A stretch of DNA of 64,000 bases from JBHGXV01 sp041920505 (GTDB taxonomy: Bacteria; Bacillota; Bacilli; Brevibacillales; Brevibacillaceae). Both the position numbers and the translations under genes were made by a program. The notes under the pieces were generated by a model, which did not search any database, was not told the DNA's origin, and saw only the letters and a list, made by a program, of their open reading frames with translations. Where the stretch lies: positions 27,151 through 91,150 of the forward strand of contig JBHGXV010000051.1 in assembly GCA_041920505.1 (NCBI GenBank), given 5' to 3'. The number at the start of each line of letters is the position of its first letter. Positions within the stretch are counted from its first letter, which is position 1. Below are positions 57,738 to 64,000 of the stretch, one piece after another.

Positions 57738-59740
57738 CAATCGCTCTCGCCGGCAACCCCAATACGGGAAAGACATCCCTGTTCAACATCCTGACAGGCT
57801 CGTACGAATATGTGGGCAACTGGGCGGGAGTCACGGTGGAGAAAAAAGTGGGAATGCTGAAAAACAGGCAGGGAAAGTTGATCGACCTGCCGGGGATTTA
57901 TTCGTTGAATCCCCTCTCGCGCGATGAAGGCGTGGCCACCCAGTTTCTCCTCTCCCAGGACTTCACCTCGATTTTGAATATTGTCGACGCTTCGCAACTG
58001 GAGCGGAACCTGTATCTGTCCGTGCAGTTGCTGGAATACGGCAAACCGGTGCTGATCGGGCTGAACATGGTGGACGTGGCGGAGGGAAGGGGTATCCGCA
58101 TCGACGTTGACCGTCTGTCAGCATCGCTGGGAGCGCCGGTCGTGCCGATCGTCGCCCGCACCGGAGCCGGCTGCGACCGGCTGACGAGCGAACTGTTGCG
58201 ACTTGACGACCGATCGTTTCAGCCTCTTCGGATCGACTACGGCCCGGAGATGGAAAAAGCGGTGCGCACGCTCGCCTTTCGCCTGCCCGCTTCGGCCCAG
58301 TTGCCGCCCCGTCGCTGGTTGGCCTTGCAGTTGCTCGAAGGCAACCGGGTGGTGAAAGAACGCCTGGCCGCTTTTGTGGACGGCGACTGGCTGGAGACAC
58401 TGCGGCAAGAGACAGAGCAAGCCGTCGTCCGCAGGACCGGGGCCTTGTCGCTTGCCCACTACATTCGTCAGGTACGCGGCGCGTTCATCGCCGGCGTCGT
58501 CAAGCAGGCCACGACCCGCACCAAACCGGCGAAACAAACCTTGACCGAACGCATCGACCGGATTGTCACCGACAAGTTCTTGGGTCTGCCGATTTTTCTC
58601 GGCTTTATGTACCTGACATTCAAGCTGACATTCGACTGGCTAGGGAGTCCGCTCTCCGACATGCTGGACGGATTTCTCGGCGGCACTGTTCGCGATGCCG
58701 CCGATCAACTGCTGACCGCCATCGGCGCCTCCGCGTTTCTCAAGGCGCTTGTCCTCGACGGCGTTATCGCCGGGGTGGGCGGCGTGCTGGTCTTTGTTCC
58801 GCAGATCTTTATCCTGTTTTTCCTGATTTCGTTCATCGAGGACTCGGGCTACATGGCGCGGATCACGATGGTCATGGACAAACTGATGGAATGGGTGGGT
58901 TTAAACGGCAAGGCGTTCATCCCGATGATTATCGGCTTCGGCTGCAATGTGCCAGGGGTGATGGCGGCGCGGACGATTGAACAGCCGAAAGAACGGTTGC
59001 TCACCATTCTGCTGGTTCCGCTCATGTCCTGTTCGGCCCGGCTGACAGTGTACAGCCTGTTCGTCGGAGCGTTTTTCAGGCAAAACCAGGCTTTGATCGT
59101 GCTATCGCTTTATATCCTGGGCATCGCGGTCGCGCTGGCGCTTGCCAAACTGTTCTCCTCCGTCCTGCTGAAAGAAGAGGCGTCGGTGTTTATCGTCGAA
59201 CTGCCTCCCTACCGCTTCCCGCAAGGCCGCAGCCTGCTGCGCAGCACCTGGGAAAAGGGGAAAGGGTTTATCCGCAAGGCAGGCACGTTCATCTTCGGCG
59301 GTTCGGTGGCAATCTGGTTCCTCAGCTACGCCGGGCCGACGGGGTTTGACGTCGACATGAACCACAGTTTTCTCGCCATGATCGGCGGCGTACTCGCCCC
59401 GCTTCTGGCGCCGCTCGGGTTTGGCAACTGGCAGGCAGGCGCGGCCCTGTTGACCGGGTTTTTGGCCAAAGAAGTGGTCATCTCGACGATGAACATCATC
59501 TACAACGTGCCGGACGCCGAAACGTTGAAGGGGCTGATGGCCAGTTATTTCACGCCGCTTCAGGCATACAGCTTCATGACCTTTCTCTTGCTGTACATCC
59601 CGTGTCTGGCGACCGTCGGCGTCATTCGCAAGGAGACCGCGTCCGCCCGCTGGACCTGGTTTTCTGTGGGCTACTCCTTGATCATCGCCTATCTCATCAC
59701 GTTTCTCATCTACCAGATCGGAACGCTCTTGGGCTTTTAA
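57731..59740 (+). CDS. feoB: Ferrous iron transporter FeoB
   Basis: A 669-residue membrane GTPase importing Fe2+. G1 motif GNPNTGKTS is at residues 8-16, G3 DLPGIYS follows, and NMVD is the G4 motif. Then come a helical GDI domain and about 8 transmembrane helices with the Gate motifs 'GFGCNVPGVMA' and 'PLMSCSARLTVY', whose cysteines line the pore. The start ATG 57731 lies within feoA. Iron supply fits the many haem and Fe-S enzymes of the island. Confidence 0.98.
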   Translation: MLTIALAGNPNTGKTSLFNILTGSYEYVGNWAGVTVEKKVGMLKNRQGKLIDLPGIYSLNPLSRDEGVATQFLLSQDFTSILNIVDASQLERNLYLSVQLLEYGKPVLIGLNMVDVAEGRGIRIDVDRLSASLGAPVVPIVARTGAGCDRLTSELLRLDDRSFQPLRIDYGPEMEKAVRTLAFRLPASAQLPPRRWLALQLLEGNRVVKERLAAFVDGDWLETLRQETEQAVVRRTGALSLAHYIRQVRGAFIAGVVKQATTRTKPAKQTLTERIDRIVTDKFLGLPIFLGFMYLTFKLTFDWLGSPLSDMLDGFLGGTVRDAADQLLTAIGASAFLKALVLDGVIAGVGGVLVFVPQIFILFFLISFIEDSGYMARITMVMDKLMEWVGLNGKAFIPMIIGFGCNVPGVMAARTIEQPKERLLTILLVPLMSCSARLTVYSLFVGAFFRQNQALIVLSLYILGIAVALALAKLFSSVLLKEEASVFIVELPPYRFPQGRSLLRSTWEKGKGFIRKAGTFIFGGSVAIWFLSYAGPTGFDVDMNHSFLAMIGGVLAPLLAPLGFGNWQAGAALLTGFLAKEVVISTMNIIYNVPDAETLKGLMASYFTPLQAYSFMTFLLLYIPCLATVGVIRKETASARWTWFSVGYSLIIAYLITFLIYQIGTLLGF

Positions 59741-59763
59741 TGTCTCCAAAGGAGGAATTGCCA

Positions 59764-59940
59764 ATGTTCGTCGACCTGTTGCTTTGCTCCGCCATTTTCG
59801 GTTATGCCGGGTGGACGCTGTACCGGTTTGTCAAGCGCAGCCAGGAAGGCGCATGCAGCGCCTGCTCGGTCAAGGATCGCTGCCAGACCCCCTGTGCGCC
59901 TGACGCCGGTCACGTGCCGCCTTCCCGTTCCGCCCGCTGA
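59764..59940 (+). CDS. FeoB-associated Cys-rich membrane protein
   Basis: A 58-residue protein with one transmembrane helix (about 3-20) followed by a cysteine cluster: 'GACSACSVKDRCQTPC' (CxxCx5CxxxC). Small proteins of this kind follow feoB in many Firmicutes and may handle Fe2+ at the inner face. RBS AAAGGAGG; 23 bases after feoB, same operon. Confidence 0.87.
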   Translation: MFVDLLLCSAIFGYAGWTLYRFVKRSQEGACSACSVKDRCQTPCAPDAGHVPPSRSAR

Positions 59941-59947
59941 CGAACAA

Positions 59948-59979
59948 CGCCTCCGGCGCGATGCCGGAGGCGCATTTTT
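59948..59979 (+). terminator. Terminator of the feo operon
   Basis: Perfect 10-bp stem CGCCTCCGGC / GCCGGAGGCG with loop GCGAT, followed by CATTTTTG. Confidence 0.93.
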
Positions 59980-59981
59980 GC

Positions 59982-60245
59982 TCATGGTTGGTTTTTTTCC
60001 TGATGCCACCGCTTGATCTGTTCGGTGATCTCCCGAATCTTCGCCCGCGCCTCCTGGTGCTCCTGTAGGCTGCCCCAGTGCTGCACCATGGGCGGCATCA
60101 CCTTGGAGATGTGGCTGTAGAGGCACCAGACTTTCACCATCTCGATCCGTTCCGGCGTCGCTTCACCGGTCAACAGTTGGGTAAACGTATGCAACAACCC
60201 GTCCAACTCCGGTACGAGACGGGACGTTTGTTGTGTCTCGCTCAT
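59982..60245 (-). CDS. Small helical protein of unknown function
   Basis: An 87-residue soluble, mostly helical protein ('LDGLLHTFTQLLTGEATPER', 'YSHISKVMPPMVQHWGSLQE' in parts) with a single Cys and several His. I do not recognise the family. GGGGAAAAAGG precedes the ATG. A -10-like TAGAAT and the palindrome TGTATCC-N8-GGATACA lie upstream, so it is probably expressed from its own regulated promoter. Confidence 0.65.
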   Translation of the reverse strand: MSETQQTSRLVPELDGLLHTFTQLLTGEATPERIEMVKVWCLYSHISKVMPPMVQHWGSLQEHQEARAKIREITEQIKRWHQEKNQP

Positions 60246-60330
60246 CCTTTTTCCCCGCTTTCTCTGATCGGCCGCGTAACCGGGCGTTTACTTGCTTTCG
60301 GCGGGCCGTTTCAAGGCCTCCATCTCCCTT

Positions 60331-60361
60331 ATTCTATCCTGTATCCCGGATTTTGGATACA
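60331..60361 (-). promoter_or_regulatory. Putative promoter and operator of the 87-residue gene
   Basis: Minus-strand TAGAAT (60331-60336) is followed upstream by TGTATCC-N8-GGATACA (60340-60361 in plus coordinates), a perfect 7-bp inverted repeat that would cover the -35 to -10 region. No clear -35 is visible. Confidence 0.45.
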
Positions 60362-60363
60362 GC

Positions 60364-60396
60364 AAAACGCTCCTCTCCCGAAGGATGAGGAGCGCA
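60364..60396 (-). terminator. Terminator of the amino acid permease gene
   Basis: Minus-strand stem CGCTCCTC / GAGGAGCG with an 11-base loop, followed by TTTTGC, 13 bases after the stop codon. Confidence 0.85.
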
Positions 60397-60408
60397 ACGC
60401 GCCGGAAG

Positions 60409-61755
60409 TTATGACGCTTTGGCCGACGTGACAACATCGCGCTGCCGGTTGCGGCGCAACACCCAGTAGATCGGCAAGCCCACCAACGTCAGGCCAATCG
60501 CCAAGAGCGAGTCGGCGGGATTGTTGAGAATCGTGCTGACCACGATGTACCCCGACCCGACAATCGCCACAAGCGGCACCAGCGGATACAACGGCACGCT
60601 GTAAACCCGCGGTTTGCCAGTATTTCGCTTGCGAAGCAGAAACACCGCGACAAACGCCTGCATGTAAAAGATGTAAACGGAAAAGATGGCGATATCGGAC
60701 AGCCGGTCCGGATTGCTTACGATCATCATCACAATCGCGATCGCCACCTGCAACAGCGTGGCCGCGACCGGCGTGCCAAACCGCGACACGCTTGCGAAGC
60801 GGCGGGACGCCGGCAGTTGGCCCCGTTCAGCCATGGCGAACGACACACGGGGAAACGCGAGAATTTTTCCGTTCAAGCATCCGAAGATCGAGACGAGAAT
60901 CCCAATGCTGATCAACTTGCCGCCCACGTCTCCAAACAACTGACTGGCAACGGTCCCCGCCGCGTTCACGCCGAGCGCGGCGATTTTGTCCGCCGAAAGA
61001 ACGTGCAGCATCGCCAGGTTCACCAGCAAATAAGCCAATGTCACCACAGTCAACCCGCCGATAATCGCCCGCGGCAAGTCCTTGCCCGGATGCCGCATTT
61101 CGCCTGCGACAAACCCCACCAGCATCCAGCCGTCGTACGCCCACAAGGTGGCGAGGATGGCCGCCCCCATGCTGATGGGCGTGGACAGTCCGCCCGGCAT
61201 GTTGAGCATCGGCGAATCCCCCTGCAACAGCCCGAACACCGCGATAAACGCGATCGGGATCAGTTTGCCGACAGTGGCAGCCGTCTGTAAAAATCCGCCG
61301 TACCTGGTGCCGAAACTGTTCACCATAGCCAAAAACAACACGGCGGCAATCCCGATGACCGTCTTCGACGCATCCGGCAAGCCAAACAAACCGGCCACGA
61401 GCGAACCGAAATACAGCCCCAGCGCCCCGATAATCGCCGGGCCGTAAATGATCGTCTGCATCCAGCCGCTCAAATACCCACACACTTTGCCGTACACTTC
61501 TTCCAGGTAGACGTAAAGCCCGCCCGTTTTCGGGATTTGCGTGCTGACTTCGGCTATCGTCAACCCGCCCGCCAGCGTGATGACGCCGCCCAAAATCCAC
61601 GCCCACATCGCCATCGTCGAGTCCCCGGCGTATTCAATGACCTTCCCCGGCTTCATGAACACGCCGGACCCGATCACCGTGCCAATCACCAGCGACATCG
61701 CCAACGACAAGCCAATCTCTTTTTTCAATGTCCCCTGCTCTTGTTGCTGCCACAC
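60409..61755 (-). CDS. APC-family amino acid permease (SteT/LAT-like)
   Basis: A 448-residue protein with 12 transmembrane helices. It has the N-terminal 'GLSLAMSLVIGTVIGSGVFMKPG' region (parts) with the GSGIF-type substrate motif, 'IPKTGGLYVYLEEVYG' and 'AYDGWMLVGFVAGEMRHPGKDLPRAI' (parts). This suits the serine/threonine exchanger or LAT-like branch of the amino acid-polyamine-organocation superfamily. Starts at GTG with AGGGGTG upstream. Substrate not deducible. Confidence 0.9.
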   Translation of the reverse strand: MWQQQEQGTLKKEIGLSLAMSLVIGTVIGSGVFMKPGKVIEYAGDSTMAMWAWILGGVITLAGGLTIAEVSTQIPKTGGLYVYLEEVYGKVCGYLSGWMQTIIYGPAIIGALGLYFGSLVAGLFGLPDASKTVIGIAAVLFLAMVNSFGTRYGGFLQTAATVGKLIPIAFIAVFGLLQGDSPMLNMPGGLSTPISMGAAILATLWAYDGWMLVGFVAGEMRHPGKDLPRAIIGGLTVVTLAYLLVNLAMLHVLSADKIAALGVNAAGTVASQLFGDVGGKLISIGILVSIFGCLNGKILAFPRVSFAMAERGQLPASRRFASVSRFGTPVAATLLQVAIAIVMMIVSNPDRLSDIAIFSVYIFYMQAFVAVFLLRKRNTGKPRVYSVPLYPLVPLVAIVGSGYIVVSTILNNPADSLLAIGLTLVGLPIYWVLRRNRQRDVVTSAKAS

Positions 61756-61993
61756 TGTTGTTCACCCCTGAAATACGTTTGTCCATCCATTGAGAACACT
61801 TGTATCATACCACAATATTTATATATCTTTATTTTTTGTTTTATTAAAAGGATTGAGACTTGCACGAATTAACGATGAATTTATCGTGTTTCGACAAAAA
61901 CATCACTTTTCCCCGCCGCTGTTGACGGGTATACTAACAGGAAAAGGGAATGTTGCAGGACAAATGTAATCCCCTGACAAGGAGAGATCCGTT
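61756..61993. other. Intergenic region between permease and 28-residue gene
   Basis: AT-rich for this genome (61780-61900), with no gene that I can support. It should contain divergent promoters; TATACT (61932-61937) is a possible -10 for the small rightward gene, but no matching -35 is seen. Confidence 0.4.
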
Positions 61994-62080
61994 ATGGCGA
62001 AAGAAACTGCGCCCCTGCCGATCTTCTGTGAAGACTGCAAAGCGAAAGAGATTGACCCTTGCCCCCACTGCAGCGTGTAA
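61994..62080 (+). CDS. 28-residue zinc-ribbon-like microprotein
   Basis: Reads MAKETAPLPIFCEDCKAKEI and then DPCPHCSV, with two CxxC pairs (C12/C15 and C23/C26) that could bind one zinc ion. AAGGAG lies 9 bases before the ATG and a strong terminator follows 10 bases after the stop, so the unit has a ribosome binding site, a compact frame and its own transcript end. I do not recognise a family. A 45-residue protein with two CxxC pairs is encoded convergently next to it. Confidence 0.6.
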   Translation: MAKETAPLPIFCEDCKAKEIDPCPHCSV

Positions 62081-62089
62081 ACAGACACA

Positions 62090-62129
62090 AAAACCCGGCT
62101 CAGTTTCTCGGCTGAGTCGGGTTTTCTTT
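62090..62129. terminator. Bidirectional terminator between two small Cys-protein genes
   Basis: A 14-bp stem AAAACCCGGCTCAG / CTGAGTCGGGTTTT with one G-U pair. T runs lie on both sides, so it can serve both convergent genes. Confidence 0.92.
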
Positions 62130-62164
62130 CGGTCGCGTCCGTTCGTTTTTCCTCTCCAGCGGCT

Positions 62165-62302
62165 TCATCCTTTCAGCGAGGCCAGCCACTCGAAATAGCA
62201 CTCGTCGCACAACGGCTCGTCGTGCTCGCCGTCCCGCTCGTAAAACGTCACGAAGCGCGGATTGTCCGTGTCGTGTTCGCAGTAAAAACACGTGTACGCC
62301 AT
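62165..62302 (-). CDS. 45-residue Cys-rich (two CxxC) protein
   Basis: Begins MAYTCFYCEHDTDNPRF and ends LCDECYFEWLASLKG: CFYC at 5-8 and CDEC at 32-35 suggest a small zinc-binding treble-clef or ribbon. The middle is acidic and aromatic. GGGGAGGG precedes the ATG with a suitable spacer. Not a family I can name; similar small CxxC proteins are common in Bacillales. Not overlapped by any better frame. Confidence 0.68.
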   Translation of the reverse strand: MAYTCFYCEHDTDNPRFVTFYERDGEHDEPLCDECYFEWLASLKG

Positions 62303-62391
62303 CTCGTTCCCTCCCCTGACGCGATCTGCGTAACGTTCTATGCCTAGTCTGTCCAGTCAGGGGATGGCATTATTCTCGGGAAACGCTGCGC

Positions 62392-62435
62392 AAAAAAACA
62401 CGACCTCCCCCCGGCCCGGGAAGGAGGTCGTGTTT
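62392..62435 (-). terminator. Terminator of the VOC-family gene
   Basis: Minus-strand stem AACACGACCTCC / GGAGGTCGTGTT with a GC-rich loop, followed by TTTTTG. Confidence 0.92.
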
Positions 62436-62451
62436 GCGGCGCACGCGCGGA

Positions 62452-62880
62452 CTATTGATTGTCGCTCTGGGTGTAAATTTGGAAGGTTACGCCGAACTTG
62501 TCGGTAACCACGCCGTAGGCAGGGCTAAAATGGGTTTCCTGCAGCGGCATGTTCACTTGGCCGCCTTGCTGCAACGCTTCATACACTTGCTTCGATTTTT
62601 CCGGGCTGTTTGTTGTGATACAAATAGTAACCTGGTTTCCGGTTTGATGAGACTGCCCCGGAAACGTATCCGAAAACATCAGCTCCGATTCGCCCACTTT
62701 TACCAGCGCGTGGGCCACACGGTCCTTTGCTTCTGCCGGTATCGGATATTCAGGGTTTTCCGGCATCTCGCCGAACGTGCTAAAAAAGAGCACCTGGGCA
62801 TCCAACGCGTTTTCGTAAAACCGAATCGCTTCCTTTGCGTTCCCGTTCATCACGAAGTAAGGAATCAACCGTACTGTCAT
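62452..62880 (-). CDS. VOC (glyoxalase/PhnB-like) superfamily protein
   Basis: A 142-residue protein of the YjdN/PhnB type: 'LIPYFVMNGNAKEAIRFYENAL' (parts), 'AHALVKVGESELMFSDTFPG' and 'GVVTDKFGVTFQIYTQ'. The fold is a paired beta-alpha-beta-beta-beta unit. No metal-ligand set is obvious, and the function is unknown. Both the GTG at 62883 and the ATG at 62880 follow AGGAG; I list the ATG. Confidence 0.87.
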   Translation of the reverse strand: MTVRLIPYFVMNGNAKEAIRFYENALDAQVLFFSTFGEMPENPEYPIPAEAKDRVAHALVKVGESELMFSDTFPGQSHQTGNQVTICITTNSPEKSKQVYEALQQGGQVNMPLQETHFSPAYGVVTDKFGVTFQIYTQSDNQ

Positions 62881-63097
62881 CACGTATCAGCTCCTGCCTT
62901 TGTTTTTTCGCATGAAATCAAGGCCCTTCCTTTGGCCTGGTCCAGAAAACCATCCCACCTCCCCAGTATTACCCATATGTCGATTACAAAACACAGAACA
63001 AACGTTCGCAACTCTCTTTTTAGGCGATTGGCGCCATTCCTTGTCCAACGTTCCGCCAATAAAAGAGCCAACGCGATCAGCGTTGACCAACAGCGTT
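62881..63097. other. Unassigned stretch
   Basis: Open minus-strand frames of 73 and 87 codons cover this stretch but lack ribosome binding sites and overlap each other. I do not see a gene that I can support. It could be a decayed gene. Confidence 0.35.
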
Positions 63098-63598
63098 TCA
63101 CCGGTTCTTCGCGTACATCCAGTTGTAATAAGCCGCATGTTTGATTTCATCTGTCATGATTTCAAAAATCATGTCACGAAATTTGGGGGTGATGTTCAAG
63201 TAAATCGTCCGATATTTTTCAAATGCTTGTAGTTCACCCATTAAAGCCATTTCAATTCCTTGCAGGTATGTTGCCGGACGTTCAAATCCCTCTCCTTCTT
63301 CTCCTGCGCCTGGCGGCTGACCGGTCAATTGCGTGTAGATGTTTCTGAACATTCTTCTGTGCTTTCTCTCATCGTTTCGAATCCCTTCAATTACCTTTTT
63401 TTCTTGTTGTGTTGGCGCCACACTGATTAAATAGTCATAAAACAATTCATCATTTCGCTCTCCTGCTATCGCCTCCTGGATCAAGCGAATCACCATATTT
63501 GCTTGAGCTTCTCGATTATATGGAGAACCACCGCTTATCGGAGTGAACCAGAGGGGATAGTCGAATGAATGTAAGGGGGGATAATTGTACACGCGCAT
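63098..63598 (-). CDS. Ferritin-like domain protein
   Basis: A 166-residue protein. The helical region (about 35-166) carries E/ExxH-type di-iron motifs: 'QEAIAGERNDELFYDYL', 'GIRNDERKHRRMFRNIY' and the later 'GELQAFEKYRTIYL', 'IMTDEIKHAAYYNWMY'. This is a rubrerythrin/ferritin-like four-helix bundle. ATG 63598 follows AAAAGGAG; longer upstream frames lack one. In related spore formers such proteins are of unknown function. AT-richer than the rest of the window, as is its surrounding. Confidence 0.82.
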   Translation of the reverse strand: MRVYNYPPLHSFDYPLWFTPISGGSPYNREAQANMVIRLIQEAIAGERNDELFYDYLISVAPTQQEKKVIEGIRNDERKHRRMFRNIYTQLTGQPPGAGEEGEGFERPATYLQGIEMALMGELQAFEKYRTIYLNITPKFRDMIFEIMTDEIKHAAYYNWMYAKNR

Positions 63599-63860
63599 TT
63601 CTCCTTTTGTGGGTATTCGCCTTATTAACGTATTCAAACAAAGGCCGAGAAGTGCTGGGTGTATCCCCATTATGAGGATAAAAAGGAGTCGCACATCGCG
63701 CCAAAGCGAGGATACGCTTCAAAGTTCTCTGCGGTGCTTGTGGTGTTGCCTAATCCAATGGACTACGCATTCGTGTACGATGTTACTCCAAGAGTCATTT
63801 TCATCGTCACTGGATCTTGCTTGAACTTTTCCGTTGTAAAAAATCCCCCTAAAGTATTCA
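63599..63860. other. Intergenic region before the insertion sequence
   Basis: No gene that I can support. A minus-strand frame starting at 63862 reads MNTLGGFFTTEKFKQDPVTM and stops after 32 codons without an obvious ribosome binding site; rightward frames of 72-79 codons have no site either. Base composition is lower in GC than the core genome, in keeping with a hop region next to an insertion sequence. Confidence 0.35.
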
Positions 63861-63865
63861 TGATG

Positions 63866-63931
63866 TGCACCCCTTAGAATAGACATTGGAAAAACCCCCT
63901 TGGTTATCCGATGAAAATTCTAGGGGGTGCA
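63866..63931. repeat. Long inverted repeat that can sequester the transposase ribosome binding site
   Basis: TGCACCCCTTAGAAT (63866-63880) pairs with ATTCTAGGGGGTGCA (63917-63931), 14 of 15 as Watson-Crick and one G-U. The second arm contains the AGGGGG that should serve as Shine-Dalgarno for the transposase ATG at 63938. Confidence 0.8.
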
Positions 63932-63937
63932 TTTGTT

Positions 63938-64000
63938 ATGGCAATAAAGGGTCAGAAGTTCAAGAGCTATCCACATGAAATGAAAACGGAAGCCATTAGA
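63938..64000 (+). CDS. IS3-family transposase OrfA, N-terminal fragment at window edge
   Basis: Twenty-one codons are visible: MAIKGQKFKSYPHEMKTEAI followed by R, the start of the helix-turn-helix protein OrfA of IS150-like elements (compare the general KGQKFxxYxxExKxEAIR pattern). AGGGGG lies 10 bases upstream, inside a hairpin arm. The rest lies beyond the window. Confidence 0.72.
   Translation, partial: MAIKGQKFKSYPHEMKTEAIR

Larger units (their letters stand above)
63861..64000 (+). mobile_element. Left end of an IS3-type (IS150-like) insertion sequence
   Basis: The stretch TGATGTGCACCCC (63861-63873) resembles the terminal repeat of Firmicutes IS150-group elements (TGnnnTGCACCCC...), and a transposase orfA-like reading frame starts at 63938. 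The element runs off the window. The repeat TGCACCCCTTAGAAT (63866-63880) recurs inverted at 63917-63931 with one mismatch. Confidence 0.7.

Noticed and set aside
62881..63097. Minus-strand frame with the text LLVNADRVGSFIGGTLDKEW as a gene
   Set aside because: No ribosome binding site, no recognised family and overlap with another equally weak frame; at most a decayed gene.
63585..63877. Rightward frames of 72-79 codons before the insertion sequence
   Set aside because: They lack ribosome binding sites and conserved-looking sequence, and one runs into the IS end.

Overview
The window looks like a chromosomal segment of a GC-rich, motile, denitrifying member of the Bacillales (Firmicutes). 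The evidence is the gene order on the minus strand, sucC-sucD-dprA-topA-trmFO-xerC-hslV-hslU-codY-flgB-flgC-fliE-fliF-fliG-fliH-fliI-fliJ-ylxF-(fliK), which is the order known from Bacillus subtilis and relatives, together with strong AGGAGG-type ribosome binding sites and a clade II (Sec-type) nitrous oxide reductase cluster. I cannot fix the genus from sequence alone; a Brevibacillus/Effusibacillus/Tumebacillus-like organism is a reasonable guess.

Layout. 1-7.6 kb: proximal part of the flagellar (fla/che) operon, transcribed leftward. 7.7-18.4 kb: conserved housekeeping block (CodY, HslUV, XerC, TrmFO, TopA, DprA, succinyl-CoA synthetase). 18.6-20.1 kb: an AlbA_2-domain protein and an 89-residue membrane protein resembling the N-terminus of FliF. 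20.1-24.8 kb: two SPASM radical SAM proteins (one NirJ-like), a hemerythrin-like protein, a MIP18/SufT-like protein and a haem-copper-oxidase-like membrane protein. 24.9-36.7 kb: the oxygen/nitrate sensory system NreABC, nitrate reductase NarGHJI and two nitrate/nitrite transporters. 36.9-41.6 kb: a beta-CASP nuclease, a universal stress protein and molybdenum cofactor genes mobA-moeA-mobB. 41.9-44.4 kb: two Crp/Fnr regulators and two DUF2249 proteins. 44.5-55.1 kb: a SRPBCC protein, quinol nitric oxide reductase and the nosC-nosZ-nosB-nosD-nosY-nosF operon with two lipoproteins. 55.2-59.9 kb: hemerythrin-thiO-lpdD-like group and feoAB plus a FeoB-associated protein. 60-64 kb: small or loosely related genes, ending in the left end of an IS3-type insertion sequence.

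How it works together. From about 20 to 59 kb this is an anaerobic respiration island: nitrate uptake and reduction, molybdenum cofactor synthesis, NO reduction, N2O reduction, ferrous iron uptake and di-iron/NO-handling proteins. No nirK or nirS gene is in the window, so the nitrite-to-NO step must be encoded elsewhere or be absent.

The main discovery-type signal is regulatory. At least eight intergenic regions carry a TGTGA-N6-TCACA palindrome, and in eleven promoter directions a sigmaA-like -10 hexamer lies 21-22 bases from the palindrome edge, the geometry of class II Crp/Fnr activation. Several single sites serve divergent promoters symmetrically. A second motif, a GGG-N4-CCC palindrome 26-27 bases from a -10, precedes narG, narK and nreA and fits the NreC operator known from staphylococci. 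Other points of interest are the FliF-like mini-protein, two very small Cys-rich proteins at 62 kb, a hairpin that would hide the transposase ribosome binding site, and a rightward terminator with no gene in front of it.
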